The notes beneath the pieces are model-generated. The model was not told where the DNA came from. It saw nothing but the letters and a program-made list of their open reading frames with translations, and did no database searches. From JANQHO01 sp965218075 (GTDB lineage Bacteria; Bacteroidota; Bacteroidia; Flavobacteriales; Schleiferiaceae), in assembly GCA_965218075.1 (NCBI GenBank), contig CBDCJZ010000003.1, positions 1 through 64,000 on the forward strand: a stretch of DNA of 64,000 bases, given 5' to 3'. The position numbers were made by a program, and so were the translations under genes. Below, one piece after another: positions 52,182 through 61,048 of this stretch (its first letter is position 1; each line of letters begins with the position of its first letter).

Positions 52182-53357
52182 TCAATAGGTAAACTCTCCA
52201 AACGCACTTTTTATAGTCAGTTTTTTAACAGCTGATTCTTCAACTCTGCCTACGATTTGAGCCTCTATTTTATAGAAACTGGAAATCTCTATAATATCAT
52301 TTGCTATTTCTTTCGAGCAGTATATTTCCATACGGTGTCCCATATTAAATACTTGGTACATTTCCCGCCAATTTGTACCAGATGATTCTTGTATCAATTT
52401 AAATACAAGAGGCACTGCAAACAGTTCGTCTTTAATGACGTGTTCCTTATCCAAGAAATGGAGAATTTTAGTTTGTCCACCGCCACTACAGTGAACTATT
52501 CCATTTATTTGGAATCGGAATTCTCTGAGTATTGATTTGATAACAGGTGCATAAGTACGGGTAGGTGATAATACTAATTTTCCTACATTCAAAGGGCATC
52601 CTTCCACTTTATCAGTTAAAGACATTTTTCCACTATACAGCAGTTGTTCAGGAATTAAAGGGTCATATGATTCGGGATACTTATGAGCTAGATTTCTATG
52701 AAATACATCGTGACGGGCAGAGGTAAGCCCATTGCTTCCTATTCCTCCATTGTACTCTTTTTCATAAGTAGCCTGTCCATAAGAAGCTAAGCCTATTATT
52801 ACATTTCCTGCTGTTATTTGGGAATTGTCAATTACATGGGATCTTTTCATCCGAGCAGTTACAGTGTTGTCTACTATTATGGTTCTTACCAAATCTCCAA
52901 CATCAGCTATTTCGCCTCCAGTAGAGATTATTTGAAAACCCAGTATAGCCATGTTATTAATAAATTCTTGAATGCCCGAAATTAGGGCTGATACTATCTC
53001 TACAGAAATGAGGTTTTTATTACGACCTATGGTGGAGGAAAGTAAAATAGGTCTATCGGTGGCCCCCACACATATGAGGTCATCTATATTCATCACTAGG
53101 GCATCCTGAGCAATTCCCCTCCAAACGGATAAATCTCCCGTTTCTTTCCAATAGAGATAGGCTAATGAAGATTTAGTACCTGCTCCATCTGTATGCATTA
53201 CAATGCAATGCTCTTCACTATCACTTAAATAGTCGGGTATGACCTTGCAAAAAGCTTTGGGATATAAACCTTTATCTAAGTTAGCTAAAGCTCGATGGAC
53301 ATCCTTCTTTTGAGAAGACACCCCTCTTCTGATATAGCGTGAGAGTTCAGTATTCAT
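52182..53357 (-). CDS. purM: Phosphoribosylformylglycinamidine cyclo-ligase
   Basis: A 391-residue AIR synthetase of purine synthesis. Present are HTDGAGTKSSLAYLYWKETG, ALVMNIDDLICVGATDRPIL, TGGEIADVGDLVRTIIVDNT and GLASYGQATYEKEYNGGIGS, NGLTSARHDVF, which build the ATP and FGAM sites. It is somewhat longer than the about 345-residue proteobacterial form, as is normal in Bacteroidota. It is the first gene of the purM-prfA-pyrF run. Confidence 0.92.
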   Translation of the reverse strand: MNTELSRYIRRGVSSQKKDVHRALANLDKGLYPKAFCKVIPDYLSDSEEHCIVMHTDGAGTKSSLAYLYWKETGDLSVWRGIAQDALVMNIDDLICVGATDRPILLSSTIGRNKNLISVEIVSALISGIQEFINNMAILGFQIISTGGEIADVGDLVRTIIVDNTVTARMKRSHVIDNSQITAGNVIIGLASYGQATYEKEYNGGIGSNGLTSARHDVFHRNLAHKYPESYDPLIPEQLLYSGKMSLTDKVEGCPLNVGKLVLSPTRTYAPVIKSILREFRFQINGIVHCSGGGQTKILHFLDKEHVIKDELFAVPLVFKLIQESSGTNWREMYQVFNMGHRMEIYCSKEIANDIIEISSFYKIEAQIVGRVEESAVKKLTIKSAFGEFTY

Positions 53358-53431
53358 AAGGGGTAAAAATAAGTAAGATGCGTTCCGGATTTATACATTA
53401 AGACCCGGGACACATCATTAATATCAGTTAC

Positions 53432-55963
53432 CTATTTGATTTTAACCCAAAAGCCTGGCTGTAAGACTTTTCGTTTCCATTCAGGATTTAATTCTTTAAG
53501 AATATCATCATTAACCTTAATTTCCTTTGCCACACTCTTAAGGCTCATATTTCTGCGTGTAACCTGGTAATGGGTTTCATCCCACTCCTCATAATTCCCG
53601 TTAGGCTCTACTTTCAGTTGAAGCCCTTCGAGTGGTCTTATCCCTCTAAGACCTCCATTAAGTAATTTTAAATCCCTAATGCTAATACTATACTTACGGG
53701 AAATTAACCCAAAACTCTCTCTTCCATGAATGATATGAATCTTTCCAGGAGCTTTAACTCCTCCTTTCTTTTGAGCTATAATATCCTGTGGGTCAATGGA
53801 TTTTTCTTTCTCTAAGACTTTTTTAGGCACGTAATTATCGCGCAATACCTTAAAGTCAGTTCTACGATTAATCTGATTTGCAACCTCTTGCAACTCAAAA
53901 GATTGGCGACCAATAAAGGCTTCTGTTAACATTTGACCTGTCCTAAATTTTCCAGCTCCATAGCTTTTATAATTTTCAGGAATTCTGAAAGGCTCCCTTT
54001 CTCCCATACCAACAGGCACTAATCTCTTTTTATCAATGCCTTTAGAAATGAGGTAAGACACACAGGTATCAGCTCTATGTTGCGATAAAATTTTATTCCT
54101 TCCTTCAGTATCCCTATAATCAGTATGTGAACGCAGTTCAATTACAATAGTAGGGTTGTCATTCAAAACCACCATCACTGAATCTAAAGCCTGACGAGAT
54201 TCGGATCTGAGATTCCACTTTGCCAAGTCAAAAAATACGTTGGGTAATACAATGGGCTCTTCAATGGGGTCAAGCGTCTTGTTTAGCCTAAGCATATTCT
54301 GATATTCATTAGCTGAAGGCACATATTCAAATGAGGACAAGGGAATGCCAATAGTGGTAAGATCTCCGCTTGTACTCAAAAATTTCTTCTTTTCAAAAGT
54401 TAGCTTATAGCTGGTTTCTTTTCGAATCTTTTCTTTGTCAAATATATAATAGCCATCCTTGTCTGTGTTAACCATTATGCTAATCCCATCTGATCCATCT
54501 AATCGAACAGCAACCTGCGAAATTGGCTTTCCAGTTTTGGAACTAGTAACAACACCTTCTAACATAAATACAAGAGGAGTTTTATATACTGCATAAATAT
54601 CGTCGCTCCCCTTACTATTTTCACGATTGCTAGATATAAAACCTCTTTCATTTCCCCCTGGCTCAAATACTAACCCAAAATCCTCATAATTTGTGTTGAT
54701 AGGATATTTCATATTTTCTGCTTCACTTACAGGCATTCCATTCTCTCCAATTTTAATACGGAAAATATCAAGCCCGCCCATGCCGGGAAGACCATTAGAC
54801 GAGAAATATAAATAGCCATCATCATGTGCAGAAGGGTAATATTCCTCTCCTTCAGTATTTACTCTAGAGCCGAGATTCTCGGGGGTATCCCAGGTTTTAT
54901 TTCTCCTGTTGTAGGTGGCCACAAAAATGTCATGCCCACCTCGGGAATTAAAGCCGTCGCTCACAAAATAAAGATATTTATCGTCTGGCGAAAGCGATGG
55001 ATGACCTACGTTTGCTAATGTATCAGTTCCAATAATTACTGGTTCGGGATCTTTCCAGGTTTGTCCTAGCATCTCGGATTTCCAGATGCCACATCCCATT
55101 TTCTTTTTTTTTTTCTTCATACATCTGGTGAAATAAAGTTTTTTCCTTCTCGAATCGAAAGTGGCAGTACCTTCATGAGCTCCAGTATTCAGAATGTCTT
55201 CTTCATCTATAGGAACGGGGATCGACCATTTCATATCAGATGGATTATTAGGCGTCTGGCCACCCCTCCTTCTCCTTCTTCTGAGAGAGCTTTTTCTCTC
55301 AGCTGTAGAGGTATATAAGTCCATAAAGGATTGACCCGTCCAACCATCTTCACGATTTCCTTCAGATTCTTCCCGAGATGAAACAAAAATGATCACGTTA
55401 TTTTCTCTAGCCTTACCACCATAAATAGGCGAAAAGTCCATATTTCTTGAGTTGATATCTCTTATATTAGCTACCTGATAGAGAGTAGGAGAATTTTTCC
55501 ATTCAGAAGCTTTTCTGGTTGATTCTATTCCTATTTCTCCCTTGGGGTCGGTAGGATTTATTTTTTTGTACTCTTGGTAAGCTTCAATAGCCTCTTCATA
55601 TTTACCTTGGGCTTTGAGCATGTCAGCCAGATACAACTGGGCTATGGGATTTTTATATCCTAGTTTTACCGCTTTTTCGTAATAGTTTTTAGCATATTTG
55701 TAATCATTTATTTTTCGGTAGCTTTCTCCGGTCACAAAAAGTATCTCGGATTTCCCCTTCCTACCTTTAGCTTTTGTATAGGCAGACTTAAGCAATTCTA
55801 CCGCAAGGAAATACTCTTCGGCTTCGAAAGCTTTATAAGCTTTTTCAATACGCTTATCTACTTTTTCTATTTCGGATTCTTGTTTAGGTTCTCCTTGAGA
55901 AAGGAGTGGAATGAATTGGAAACAAAGTATGATTGTAATTAGACCCCCATGTGACTTTCTCAT
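53432..55963 (-). CDS. TPR / PD40 / OmpA / LysM envelope protein
   Basis: An 843-residue envelope protein. Order: signal peptide (about 8-24), TPR repeats (about 30-140, AYKAFEAEEYFLAVELLKSA), PD40-type beta-propeller strands (about 165-450, HPSLSPDDKYLYFVSDGF, YPSAHDDGYLYFSSNGLP), a carboxypeptidase-regulatory-like domain (about 468-545), an OmpA peptidoglycan-binding domain (about 570-690, RSHTDYRDTEGRNKILSQHR), and a C-terminal LysM-like part (HIIHGRESFGLISRKYSISI). This architecture resembles PorE-type proteins linked to the type IX system and gliding. A fragment of its 5' end is repeated at about 56982-57100. Confidence 0.87.
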   Translation of the reverse strand: MRKSHGGLITIILCFQFIPLLSQGEPKQESEIEKVDKRIEKAYKAFEAEEYFLAVELLKSAYTKAKGRKGKSEILFVTGESYRKINDYKYAKNYYEKAVKLGYKNPIAQLYLADMLKAQGKYEEAIEAYQEYKKINPTDPKGEIGIESTRKASEWKNSPTLYQVANIRDINSRNMDFSPIYGGKARENNVIIFVSSREESEGNREDGWTGQSFMDLYTSTAERKSSLRRRRRRGGQTPNNPSDMKWSIPVPIDEEDILNTGAHEGTATFDSRRKKLYFTRCMKKKKKKMGCGIWKSEMLGQTWKDPEPVIIGTDTLANVGHPSLSPDDKYLYFVSDGFNSRGGHDIFVATYNRRNKTWDTPENLGSRVNTEGEEYYPSAHDDGYLYFSSNGLPGMGGLDIFRIKIGENGMPVSEAENMKYPINTNYEDFGLVFEPGGNERGFISSNRENSKGSDDIYAVYKTPLVFMLEGVVTSSKTGKPISQVAVRLDGSDGISIMVNTDKDGYYIFDKEKIRKETSYKLTFEKKKFLSTSGDLTTIGIPLSSFEYVPSANEYQNMLRLNKTLDPIEEPIVLPNVFFDLAKWNLRSESRQALDSVMVVLNDNPTIVIELRSHTDYRDTEGRNKILSQHRADTCVSYLISKGIDKKRLVPVGMGEREPFRIPENYKSYGAGKFRTGQMLTEAFIGRQSFELQEVANQINRRTDFKVLRDNYVPKKVLEKEKSIDPQDIIAQKKGGVKAPGKIHIIHGRESFGLISRKYSISIRDLKLLNGGLRGIRPLEGLQLKVEPNGNYEEWDETHYQVTRRNMSLKSVAKEIKVNDDILKELNPEWKRKVLQPGFWVKIK

Positions 55964-56179
55964 AGTTTTGCAATATAATTATAAATACTTGACTTGCTAA
56001 AATAACATTTGTTTTTAGACCTCAGATCGAAAAGTTCATCGTATACTTGAACCTTGAAATAAGTGGGTCAGTTTCACGTATTTACTTTCATTAGAATATA
56101 CGATCAATATGCAAAGGAATCACTTTATCTAAAGCAGTTATAACTCAAAATTAATAACAAAAAAATTCTTAATTAGTAT

Positions 56180-56749
56180 ATGATTAGTTCAATTAAAAAA
56201 GGCATGATAATTTTGATTATCACCTTATTCTATACCACTTCAAATGCTCAGGAAGTCAAAGCTAAAAACATTCACGAGTTTAAAACTAATGTGTTGGGTT
56301 TCTTTTTCGGTCAATACAACTTAGCTTTTGAACGTGTGCTCTCTGAAAACAAGGGCTTTGTATTTAACATAGCTTATTTTGATTTTTCCCTCTGGGATAT
56401 CGGTGATATACACTTATTAGGTTCTTCCAATGACAGCACTTCTTTTTCCTATTTATTTTCCCTTACTCCTGAATTTCGTTTTTACTTTGACCCCGATTAT
56501 GATGCAGGAGGACATTTCTTAATGATTTACTTAAAGTACAGAGCGGGGAAATATAATGATGATGGTTATAATGCTAATAATTCTGATCAAGGCCTTGCTT
56601 TGGGTATTTGTTATGGTCAAAAATGGATTTTAAAAAGCGGCTTTGTGTATGAGGCATGGATAGGGATGGGGAGAGACATTATAGAATTTGGGGCAGTCCC
56701 TTTGGATTTGAGAGTTGGAATAACTCTGGGTTGGAGACATGGTCTCTAA
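56180..56749 (+). CDS. Small outer-membrane barrel protein
   Basis: A 189-residue protein with a signal peptide (KKGMIILIITLFYTTSNAQ, cleaved about residue 24) and alternating beta strands (NVLGFFFGQYNLAFERVLSE, FRFYFDPDYDAGGHFLMIYL, DLRVGITLGWRHGL at the end). It resembles DUF3575-type outer-membrane barrels. The tandem copy at 57309-57855 is a frameshifted paralogue. It diverges from the OmpA-type gene, with about 215 bp between them that should hold both promoters. Confidence 0.65.
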   Translation: MISSIKKGMIILIITLFYTTSNAQEVKAKNIHEFKTNVLGFFFGQYNLAFERVLSENKGFVFNIAYFDFSLWDIGDIHLLGSSNDSTSFSYLFSLTPEFRFYFDPDYDAGGHFLMIYLKYRAGKYNDDGYNANNSDQGLALGICYGQKWILKSGFVYEAWIGMGRDIIEFGAVPLDLRVGITLGWRHGL

Positions 56750-56754
56750 ACTTT

Positions 56755-56977
56755 TTATGAGTTCCTTTTCCTTAAAATGAAAGAGTGATAAAGTTTAGTT
56801 CTTTTTTGATATTGCCCTACTGGAGGCGACAGAACTGTTAACAAGCTCATATCCCATATTATTAAGTTGTTTTTAGCTGTCTTAAAACGGATGAAAATTC
56901 TACTATATCTTGATTGCCCACATAATTGAGTTTTAAATTGACTACTGTACTCGGCTGGTTGCCTATAGTAGTTCTTA
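56755..56977 (-). pseudogene. 3' remnant of the small exported protein gene
   Basis: The last part matches the end of the 112-residue gene at 57906-58244 (shared ending LYHSFILRKRNS), but the 5' half is missing and the frame is disturbed. It is the truncated copy-1 version of that gene. Confidence 0.65.
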
Positions 56978-57308
56978 ATCAATGCGTTTATCTACTTTTT
57001 CTATTTCGGGTTCCTGTTTGGGTTCTTCTTGGGAAAATATGTGGAATGGATTGGAAACAAAATATGACTGTAATTAGAGATCCACTATGATTTTCTCATA
57101 GCTTTACAAGATAATTATTGTAAATATCTGCTAAAATAATCATTTGTTTTAGGTCTCAGATCGAAAAGTTTATCTACACTTGAACTCTGATAAGCATGTC
57201 AGTTTTTACGTATTTGCTTTTCGTTGAATTGCAATTGGTTACAGAGGGATCATTTTTCTAAAGCAGTTATAACTCAAAATTAGTAACAAACAAATTCTTA
57301 ATTAGTAT

Positions 57309-57855
57309 ATGATTAGTTCAATTAAAAAAGGCATGATAATTTTGATTATCATCTTATTCTATACCACTTCAAATGCTCAAAAAGTCAAAACTGAAAGTCT
57401 TAACGAGCTTAAAACTAATGTGCTCTGGTCTATTTTTGGTCAAATCAGTGCAACTTACGAACGTGCGTGGGATAAAAAATTATGGGTATTTATTAAGTAT
57501 TGCTCATTTTGATTTTTCCAGGTGGGATGATGAACTACTACTCGATGACAACTTTTATGTACTTTCTATTACTCCTGAGTTTCGCTTTTACTTTAACCCC
57601 GATTATGATGCAGACGGATATTTCATAAGTGCTTACTTAAAATACAGAACTTTCCTATCTTCTATAGAGGAACTTGATTATTCTGGTAGTAGCTACGGTC
57701 TTTCTTTGGGTTTCGGTTTTGGCCGAAAATGGATTTTCAAACAAAACTTTTTGATTGAAGGATATTTAGGGATAGGGAGAGAGCTTGCTGAATTTGGACT
57801 TATATCTGTGGATGGCAGGGCTGGAATAACTTTAGGTTGGAGATTTAGTCATTAG
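57309..57855 (+). pseudogene. Barrel paralogue with a frameshift in an A6 run
   Basis: The first half (MISSIKKGMIILIIILFYTT) matches the intact barrel at 56180. In the A6 run at 57474-57479 the frame changes. With one A less the protein continues YGYLLSIAHFDFSRWDDELL and FRFYFNPDYDADGYFISAYL and ends AGITLGWRFSH. The shift at a homopolymer may be a real mutation or a sequencing error. Confidence 0.7.
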
Positions 57856-57870
57856 TTAAAAAACGGCCTA

Positions 57871-57912
57871 TTCATAAAAAAAGCCCTAGGATTTCCAGGA
57901 CCTTTTTATGAA
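57871..57912. terminator. Bidirectional terminator
   Basis: TTCATAAAAA...CCT and AGG...CTTTTTATGAA pair with a small internal mismatch, with an A run on one side and a T run on the other. It lies between the barrel paralogue (plus) and the small exported protein gene (minus), so it can stop both. Confidence 0.6.
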
Positions 57913-58244
57913 TTCCTTTTTCTTAAAATGAAAGAGTGATAGAGTCTATTTCTTTCGGAGAAAACGGCAACAGAACCGTTAACAAGCTCATATCCCATAT
58001 CATTAAGTCGTTTTAGCTGTCTTAAAACTGGTGAAAATTCTACTATATCTTGATTGTCCACATGATTGAGCTTTAAATTGACTGCTGTACTCGGCTGGTT
58101 GTCTATAGTAGTTCTTATTATAAGGCGAGAGGGTTTTTCTATTACATTCACTATTGCATAAGTTTCGTTAGCAGAAGCTCTAGGTACAAGGCTCATAGTA
58201 GCAATAACCAAGATGATTAGTATTGGAAGTAGGAATTTTTTCAT
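57906..58244 (-). CDS. Small exported hypothetical protein
   Basis: A 112-residue protein with a signal peptide (MKKFLLPILIILVIATMSLV, cleaved about residue 26 at ASA). The mature part is short and beta-rich (YAIVNVIEKPSRLIIRTTID, VELVNGSVAVFSERN). No family is recognised. Its gene diverges from DUF2851, and a truncated copy stands at 56755-56977. Confidence 0.5.
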   Translation of the reverse strand: MKKFLLPILIILVIATMSLVPRASANETYAIVNVIEKPSRLIIRTTIDNQPSTAVNLKLNHVDNQDIVEFSPVLRQLKRLNDMGYELVNGSVAVFSERNRLYHSFILRKRNS

Positions 58245-58358
58245 GGGAATAATAATTTTATAGCTTACGCTTCGCTAAAATAGAAAAATATCTGTGTCTT
58301 CTCAAATAATTTTTCGTTGCTTATTATTCATAAATTCGATAACAGCTAATCACATAGA

Positions 58359-59660
58359 ATGACTGAGGATTTTCTACACTATCTGTGGAAGTATCAAAAT
58401 TTTGATCATAAAGACTTACACACTACTAATGCCGAGCCCATAGAAATAGTACATACAGGCTATTTCAATTCAAATGCTGGTCCTGATTTTAAAGAGGCTA
58501 GAGTCAGAATAGCAAAACAACTTTGGGTAGGGCAGGTAGAAATCCATATCAATGCTACAGATTGGAAGAAGCATGGTCATGAGAATGATGAAGCCTATAA
58601 AAATGTCATTTTACATGTGGTTTATTGGAATGACGGTGAGATTAAAGATGATAATGGCAGTCTACTTCCTACTCTGGAGCTCAAGGATAGATTTGATCTG
58701 AAACAGTACCACCATTACAAGGAACTGATCTGGAACCAAAGCTTTATTCCCTGTGAAAACCAGCTTAAAGAGATAGACCCCTTTATTGTAGAATCTACTT
58801 TGGAGAGAGTTCTAGTTGAGCGCTTAGAGCAAAAGTCAAAAGCCATTGGTGAAATTCTAGAAAAAAATAAAGGTGATTGGAATGAAACATTCTACCAATG
58901 GATGGCTAGGGGTTATGGTCTTAAAATAAATGCAGAGGCCATGTTAATGACAGCACAGAACTTGCCGCAGAGAATTTTTAGTAAACATAAAAGCGACCTA
59001 TTCCAGCTAGAAGCCTTACTCTTTGGAGTTTCTGGTTTGCTAGGAATAGCTGCTGATTCATATGCTAAAAGGCTCAGCAAAGAGTATAGATTTTTTAAGA
59101 CGAAATACAGTTTAAATCAGTTGAAGTCTTTGATGTGGAAGTTTGCACGGCTTCGTCCAGCAGCTTTTCCCACATTAAGAATCGCTCAGTTTGCTGCTTT
59201 GATAAAACAAAGTGAAAGTTTGTTTTCCTATATGTTGGAAACCGAGAAAGTAAACCGACTAAAAGAAAAGCTCTCTGCAAAGCCTTCAGAATATTGGAAT
59301 ACACACTATCGCTTTAACGTTGAAACTGAATTCCGAAATCCCGAAGCAGGGAATAAGTTCAAAGAAATTTTAATTATCAACGTAATAGTTCCGTTCTTGT
59401 TTATTTATGGACTGTCCAAAGATGAATCTCTTTACAAACAAAGGGCCCTGGATTTGCTAGACCAGCTACAGGCCGAGAAAAATAAGATTAGCCGTTCTTA
59501 CGAGCAATTGGGCGTAAAGCTTCGTTCGGCCTTTCATTCACAGGCCTGTATTCAGCTATATAGCAGCTATTGCAAGCATAAAAAATGCTTAAATTGCGGC
59601 ATTGGAATACATCTTCTAAGGGGAGGTAAGCATGATGGAAAGAATACGCGATTACTGTGA
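58359..59660 (+). CDS. DUF2851 family protein
   Basis: A 433-residue cytoplasmic protein with the hallmark N-terminus EDFLHYLWKYQNFDHKDLHT, NSNAGPDFKEARVRIAKQLW and VGQVEIHINATDWKKHGHEN, NVILHVVYWND, typical of DUF2851. The function is unknown; in Bacteroidota it is often next to a small PspC gene, as here. It overlaps that gene by 29 bp. The C-terminus has a Cys pair KHKKCLNCGIG that could bind metal. Confidence 0.88.
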   Translation: MTEDFLHYLWKYQNFDHKDLHTTNAEPIEIVHTGYFNSNAGPDFKEARVRIAKQLWVGQVEIHINATDWKKHGHENDEAYKNVILHVVYWNDGEIKDDNGSLLPTLELKDRFDLKQYHHYKELIWNQSFIPCENQLKEIDPFIVESTLERVLVERLEQKSKAIGEILEKNKGDWNETFYQWMARGYGLKINAEAMLMTAQNLPQRIFSKHKSDLFQLEALLFGVSGLLGIAADSYAKRLSKEYRFFKTKYSLNQLKSLMWKFARLRPAAFPTLRIAQFAALIKQSESLFSYMLETEKVNRLKEKLSAKPSEYWNTHYRFNVETEFRNPEAGNKFKEILIINVIVPFLFIYGLSKDESLYKQRALDLLDQLQAEKNKISRSYEQLGVKLRSAFHSQACIQLYSSYCKHKKCLNCGIGIHLLRGGKHDGKNTRLL

Positions 59661-59859
59661 GAGAAGGGGTTTTGAAGTTTGCAGCCACATAGGAGCTCGT
59701 ATGGGCATCAAGCCAAGTGTAATAAGGTTATACTTTATTTATGCTTCTTTTATCACTCTCGGTTCACCTCTTATTATCTATCTCATATTAACATTCTGGA
59801 TTAAGTTCAAAGATTATCTTAATGATAGAGGCTCTTGCATTTGGATGATCGACGTCTAA
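59632..59859 (+). CDS. PspC-domain membrane protein
   Basis: A 75-residue protein: a short basic N-terminus with CSHIGARMGIKPSVIRLYFI (PspC signature) and a single hydrophobic helix FITLGSPLIIYLILTFWI. PspC proteins sense or respond to membrane stress in the phage-shock system, though small Bacteroidota PspC proteins have no proven role. It overlaps DUF2851 and is followed by the K+ channel gene 10 bp later. Confidence 0.8.
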   Translation: MMERIRDYCERRGFEVCSHIGARMGIKPSVIRLYFIYASFITLGSPLIIYLILTFWIKFKDYLNDRGSCIWMIDV

Positions 59860-59869
59860 TCAGGATTTT

Positions 59870-60883
59870 ATGGGTCGTTTTAAAATTTTTAAAAAACTCT
59901 ACCTCACCTTATTTCTTTTACTATTCATCTTAGCTATAGGGGTTATCGGCTTTATGATTATCGAAAGCTATAATTTCAGGGAAGCTTTTTATATGACTGT
60001 AATTACTTTGAGTACAGTAGGTTTCATGGAAATACGGGCTCTTTCCCCAACTGGTCAGTTCTTCACCTCATTTTTAATCATAACCAGTTTTGGTATTTTT
60101 GCTTACGGACTCACAACTATTACTCGTTTGATATTTTCTGGTGAGGCGGCTTTGTATTTTAAAAGATACCGTATGGAATCGTCCATTAAAAAATACTTTT
60201 CTCACGTAATCATATGTGGATTTGGAAGAAATGGAAGCCGAGTTGCTGAGAAATTACGGGCTTTTAAGCAGAATTTCCTGGTAGTGGAAAATAACCTCGA
60301 GGTAATAAAAGAATATTTATTAAGTGCCGATATACCTCACATACAAGGAGATGTCACTAGTGATCAGGTATTGATAGATGCTGGAATAGAAAGAGCGAAA
60401 TCGATCATCACTACTCTAAGCAAAGATGCTGATAATCTTTATGTGGTGATTTCAGCCCGAGGTCTGAATAAAGCCATTTCTATTATTTCCCGTGCTTCCA
60501 ACAAAAGTGCCGAGAAAAAACTCAAGACTGCAGGGGCCAATTCTGTAGTAATGCCCGAAGCGGTAGGAGGAGCACATATGGCTACTTTGGTGATGTCGCC
60601 TAACATCGTAGAATTTTTAGACCATATAAGCGTGGAGGATAGTTCTTCTATCAACTTGGAAGAAGTTGAAGTACAGCAAATTACCGAAAGTATTGACAAT
60701 CTTTTGCTTAAAGATCTTGCTTTATGTCAAAAAACGGGTTGCACTATTATAGGCTTAAAAACTCCGGAAGGGAAATACATAATTAATCCCAGCAGAGAGA
60801 TGAAAATAGCACCTTATTCGAAGCTTTTTGTGTTGGGAAAATCAGAGGAAATCAGAGCTTTGTATAAGTTCTTAAACGAATGA
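59870..60883 (+). CDS. Potassium channel with TrkA-type RCK domains
   Basis: A 337-residue protein. Two membrane helices flank a pore loop with the filter-like sequence TLSTVGFMEI (filter residues T49-M53). Then come an NAD-binding RCK/TrkA-N domain (HVIICGFGRNGSRVAEKLRA, VVENNLEVI, ADNLYVVISARGLN) and a TrkA-C domain at the end. The filter reads TVGFM where classical K+ channels have TVGYG, so selectivity may differ. The gene lies between two PspC-type genes, and its stop overlaps the start of the second one. Confidence 0.82.
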   Translation: MGRFKIFKKLYLTLFLLLFILAIGVIGFMIIESYNFREAFYMTVITLSTVGFMEIRALSPTGQFFTSFLIITSFGIFAYGLTTITRLIFSGEAALYFKRYRMESSIKKYFSHVIICGFGRNGSRVAEKLRAFKQNFLVVENNLEVIKEYLLSADIPHIQGDVTSDQVLIDAGIERAKSIITTLSKDADNLYVVISARGLNKAISIISRASNKSAEKKLKTAGANSVVMPEAVGGAHMATLVMSPNIVEFLDHISVEDSSSINLEEVEVQQITESIDNLLLKDLALCQKTGCTIIGLKTPEGKYIINPSREMKIAPYSKLFVLGKSEEIRALYKFLNE

Positions 60884-61029
60884 CACAAGGAAAAACCTTC
60901 GGTGTTTGTGCTTGGCTAGCTGATCGCTTTGAGCTCAATACTACTGGCCTGTATGGGGCTTTATGTTATTGCTACTGTTGTCGGTGTTGGCTGTCCCATT
61001 TTTGTTTATCTCATACTAGCTGCTGGTTA
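60880..61029 (+). pseudogene. Second PspC-domain gene, frameshifted
   Basis: The ATG overlaps the channel stop (ATGA). The frame begins TFGVCAWLADRFELNTTGLY, then an extra G in the GGGG run at 60955-60958 shifts it; the correct continuation LYVIATVVGVGCPIFVYLIL ends at TAA 61027-61029. Restored, it is a 49-residue PspC protein. The shift is in a homopolymer. Confidence 0.65.
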
Positions 61030-61048
61030 AGCCAAAAGAATATTAATC

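Larger units (their letters stand above)
55846..56977. repeat. Tandem duplication, copy 1 (about 1.13 kb)
   Basis: It runs from inside the 5' end of the OmpA-type gene, through the divergent barrel gene (56180-56749), to the truncated end of a small minus-strand gene (56755-56977). It aligns at low divergence with 56980-58117. The pair marks an old tandem duplication, with copy 1 keeping the intact barrel. Confidence 0.8.
56980..58117. repeat. Tandem duplication, copy 2
   Basis: It begins with a decayed piece of the OmpA-type gene 5' end (56982-57100), continues with a frameshifted barrel gene (57309-57855) and ends inside the intact small exported-protein gene (57906-58244). Offsets against copy 1 are about 1134-1140 bp. 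Confidence 0.8.
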
